Below, one piece after another: positions 13,489 through 13,864 of a stretch of 13,864 nt of DNA. Position 1 is the stretch's first letter. Each line of letters opens with the position of its first letter. The notes below the pieces were generated by a model that was given only the letters and a program-made list of their open reading frames with translations, did no database searches and was not told the DNA's origin. The position numbers and the translations under genes are program-made. The stretch lies in NCBI GenBank assembly GCA_017619255.1, contig JAFZSS010000030.1:1-13864 (forward strand). The letters are read 5' to 3'. Source of the DNA: Muribaculaceae bacterium (GTDB taxonomy: Bacteria > Bacteroidota > Bacteroidia > Bacteroidales > Muribaculaceae).

Positions 13489-13864
13489 TTATTTGCTTTC
13501 CTCGGCGATGGCCTTGATGATAGCTTGCACTTGCTTCCATGCCTTTTCCACAGCGGGGATGTGGCAACGCTCGGCGGGCGAGTGTACATCCTGCAGCGTG
13601 GGACCGAAGGAAATCATTTCCATATCGGGGCGCACCTTCAAGAACAAACCGCACTCCAGACCGGCATGGATAGCACGAACATTGGGCTTCACGCCGAAGA
13701 GATTCTCCCACTACTCGGTGGCAACGGTCAGCAGGTGGCTGTCGCTGATGGGTTCCCAACCTTGGTAGCCGCCCTCGCTGGTGATTTCGTCAGCACCAGC
13801 CATGCGGAAGACGGTCTCACACTTGTGGGTCAAGTCATACTTGCCGCTCTCGAGCGATGAGCGG
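13489..13864 (-). pseudogene. pepD: Aminoacyl-histidine dipeptidase (PepD-like), C-terminal part, interrupted by in-frame TAG
   Basis: Read on the minus strand from the window edge, one frame gives RSSLESGKYDLTHKCETVFR, then MAGADEITSEGGYQGWEPIS, then DSHLLTVATE, a stop, and WENLFGVKPNVRAIHAGLEC onwards to IAEESK and TAA. The blocks GWEP, IHAGLECGLF, GPTLQDVHSPAE and the closing helix match the C-terminal catalytic part of M20-family cytosol dipeptidase PepD, which splits Xaa-His dipeptides. The only break is TAG (CTA on the + strand, 13711-13713). The frame is the same before and after, so this is a single-base nonsense change, not a frameshift. Ending there would remove about 73 residues, including the conserved His of HSPAE that is a metal ligand in the family. 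Either a recent loss of function or a sequencing error is possible. The gene's 5' part is outside the window. Confidence 0.72.

Noticed and set aside
13711..13713. TAG recoded as a sense codon
   Set aside because: No other gene in the window needs TAG read-through, which would be expected under a changed code.

Overview
The window looks like chromosomal DNA from a gut-type member of the Bacteroidales (Muribaculaceae- or Prevotellaceae-like). The reasons are a RecQ with the long C-terminal extension seen in that group, exported proteins whose signal peptides end in an 'AxA|Q' type site, a DUF3127-family protein, an OstA-like protein beside SurA-like isomerases, and one good match to the Bacteroidetes promoter (TTTG, about 20 bp, TAnnTTTG). 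Lineage is inferred from these features, not from a search.

Layout, left to right. (1) 1-1247: 3' part of recQ, with the start outside the window. (2) 1287-2521: two tandem paralogues that are exported and end in a TonB C-terminal domain. (3) 2522-2648: a gap with a strong hairpin. (4) 2649-4574: a long periplasmic parvulin-type peptidyl-prolyl isomerase. (5) 4575-4973: a 400-bp gap with two long hairpins, a dispersed 25-bp repeat and a clear promoter. (6) 4974-12145: a head-to-tail + strand run of a SurA-like isomerase (GTG start), an OstA/LptD-N-like protein, mutL, a PHP-domain phosphatase and an exported SGNH/GDSL hydrolase with a GxDLY domain. Gaps within this run are 4 to 75 bp, so a shared transcript from the 4910-4941 promoter is likely for at least part of it. 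(7) 12223-12879: a short AlbA_2/Schlafen-like protein. (8) 12913-12942: a bidirectional terminator between convergent genes. (9) minus strand: a DUF3127 protein with an SSB-like acidic tail, and upstream of it the 3' end of a pepD-like aminoacyl-histidine dipeptidase gene interrupted by an in-frame TAG.

Functionally the centre of the window is envelope biogenesis: two multi-domain periplasmic isomerases/chaperones and an OstA-like protein fit outer-membrane protein and LPS transport work, followed by DNA repair (mutL; recQ lies at the left edge). I see no CRISPR array, tRNA, rRNA, transposase, phage or recognisable defence module. Most of the window is core genome. The points that merit a second look are the interrupted pepD, the SSB-like tail on the DUF3127 protein, the degenerate nuclease motifs of MutL, the split active-site histidines of the SurA-like protein, and a family of period-7 intergenic repeats.
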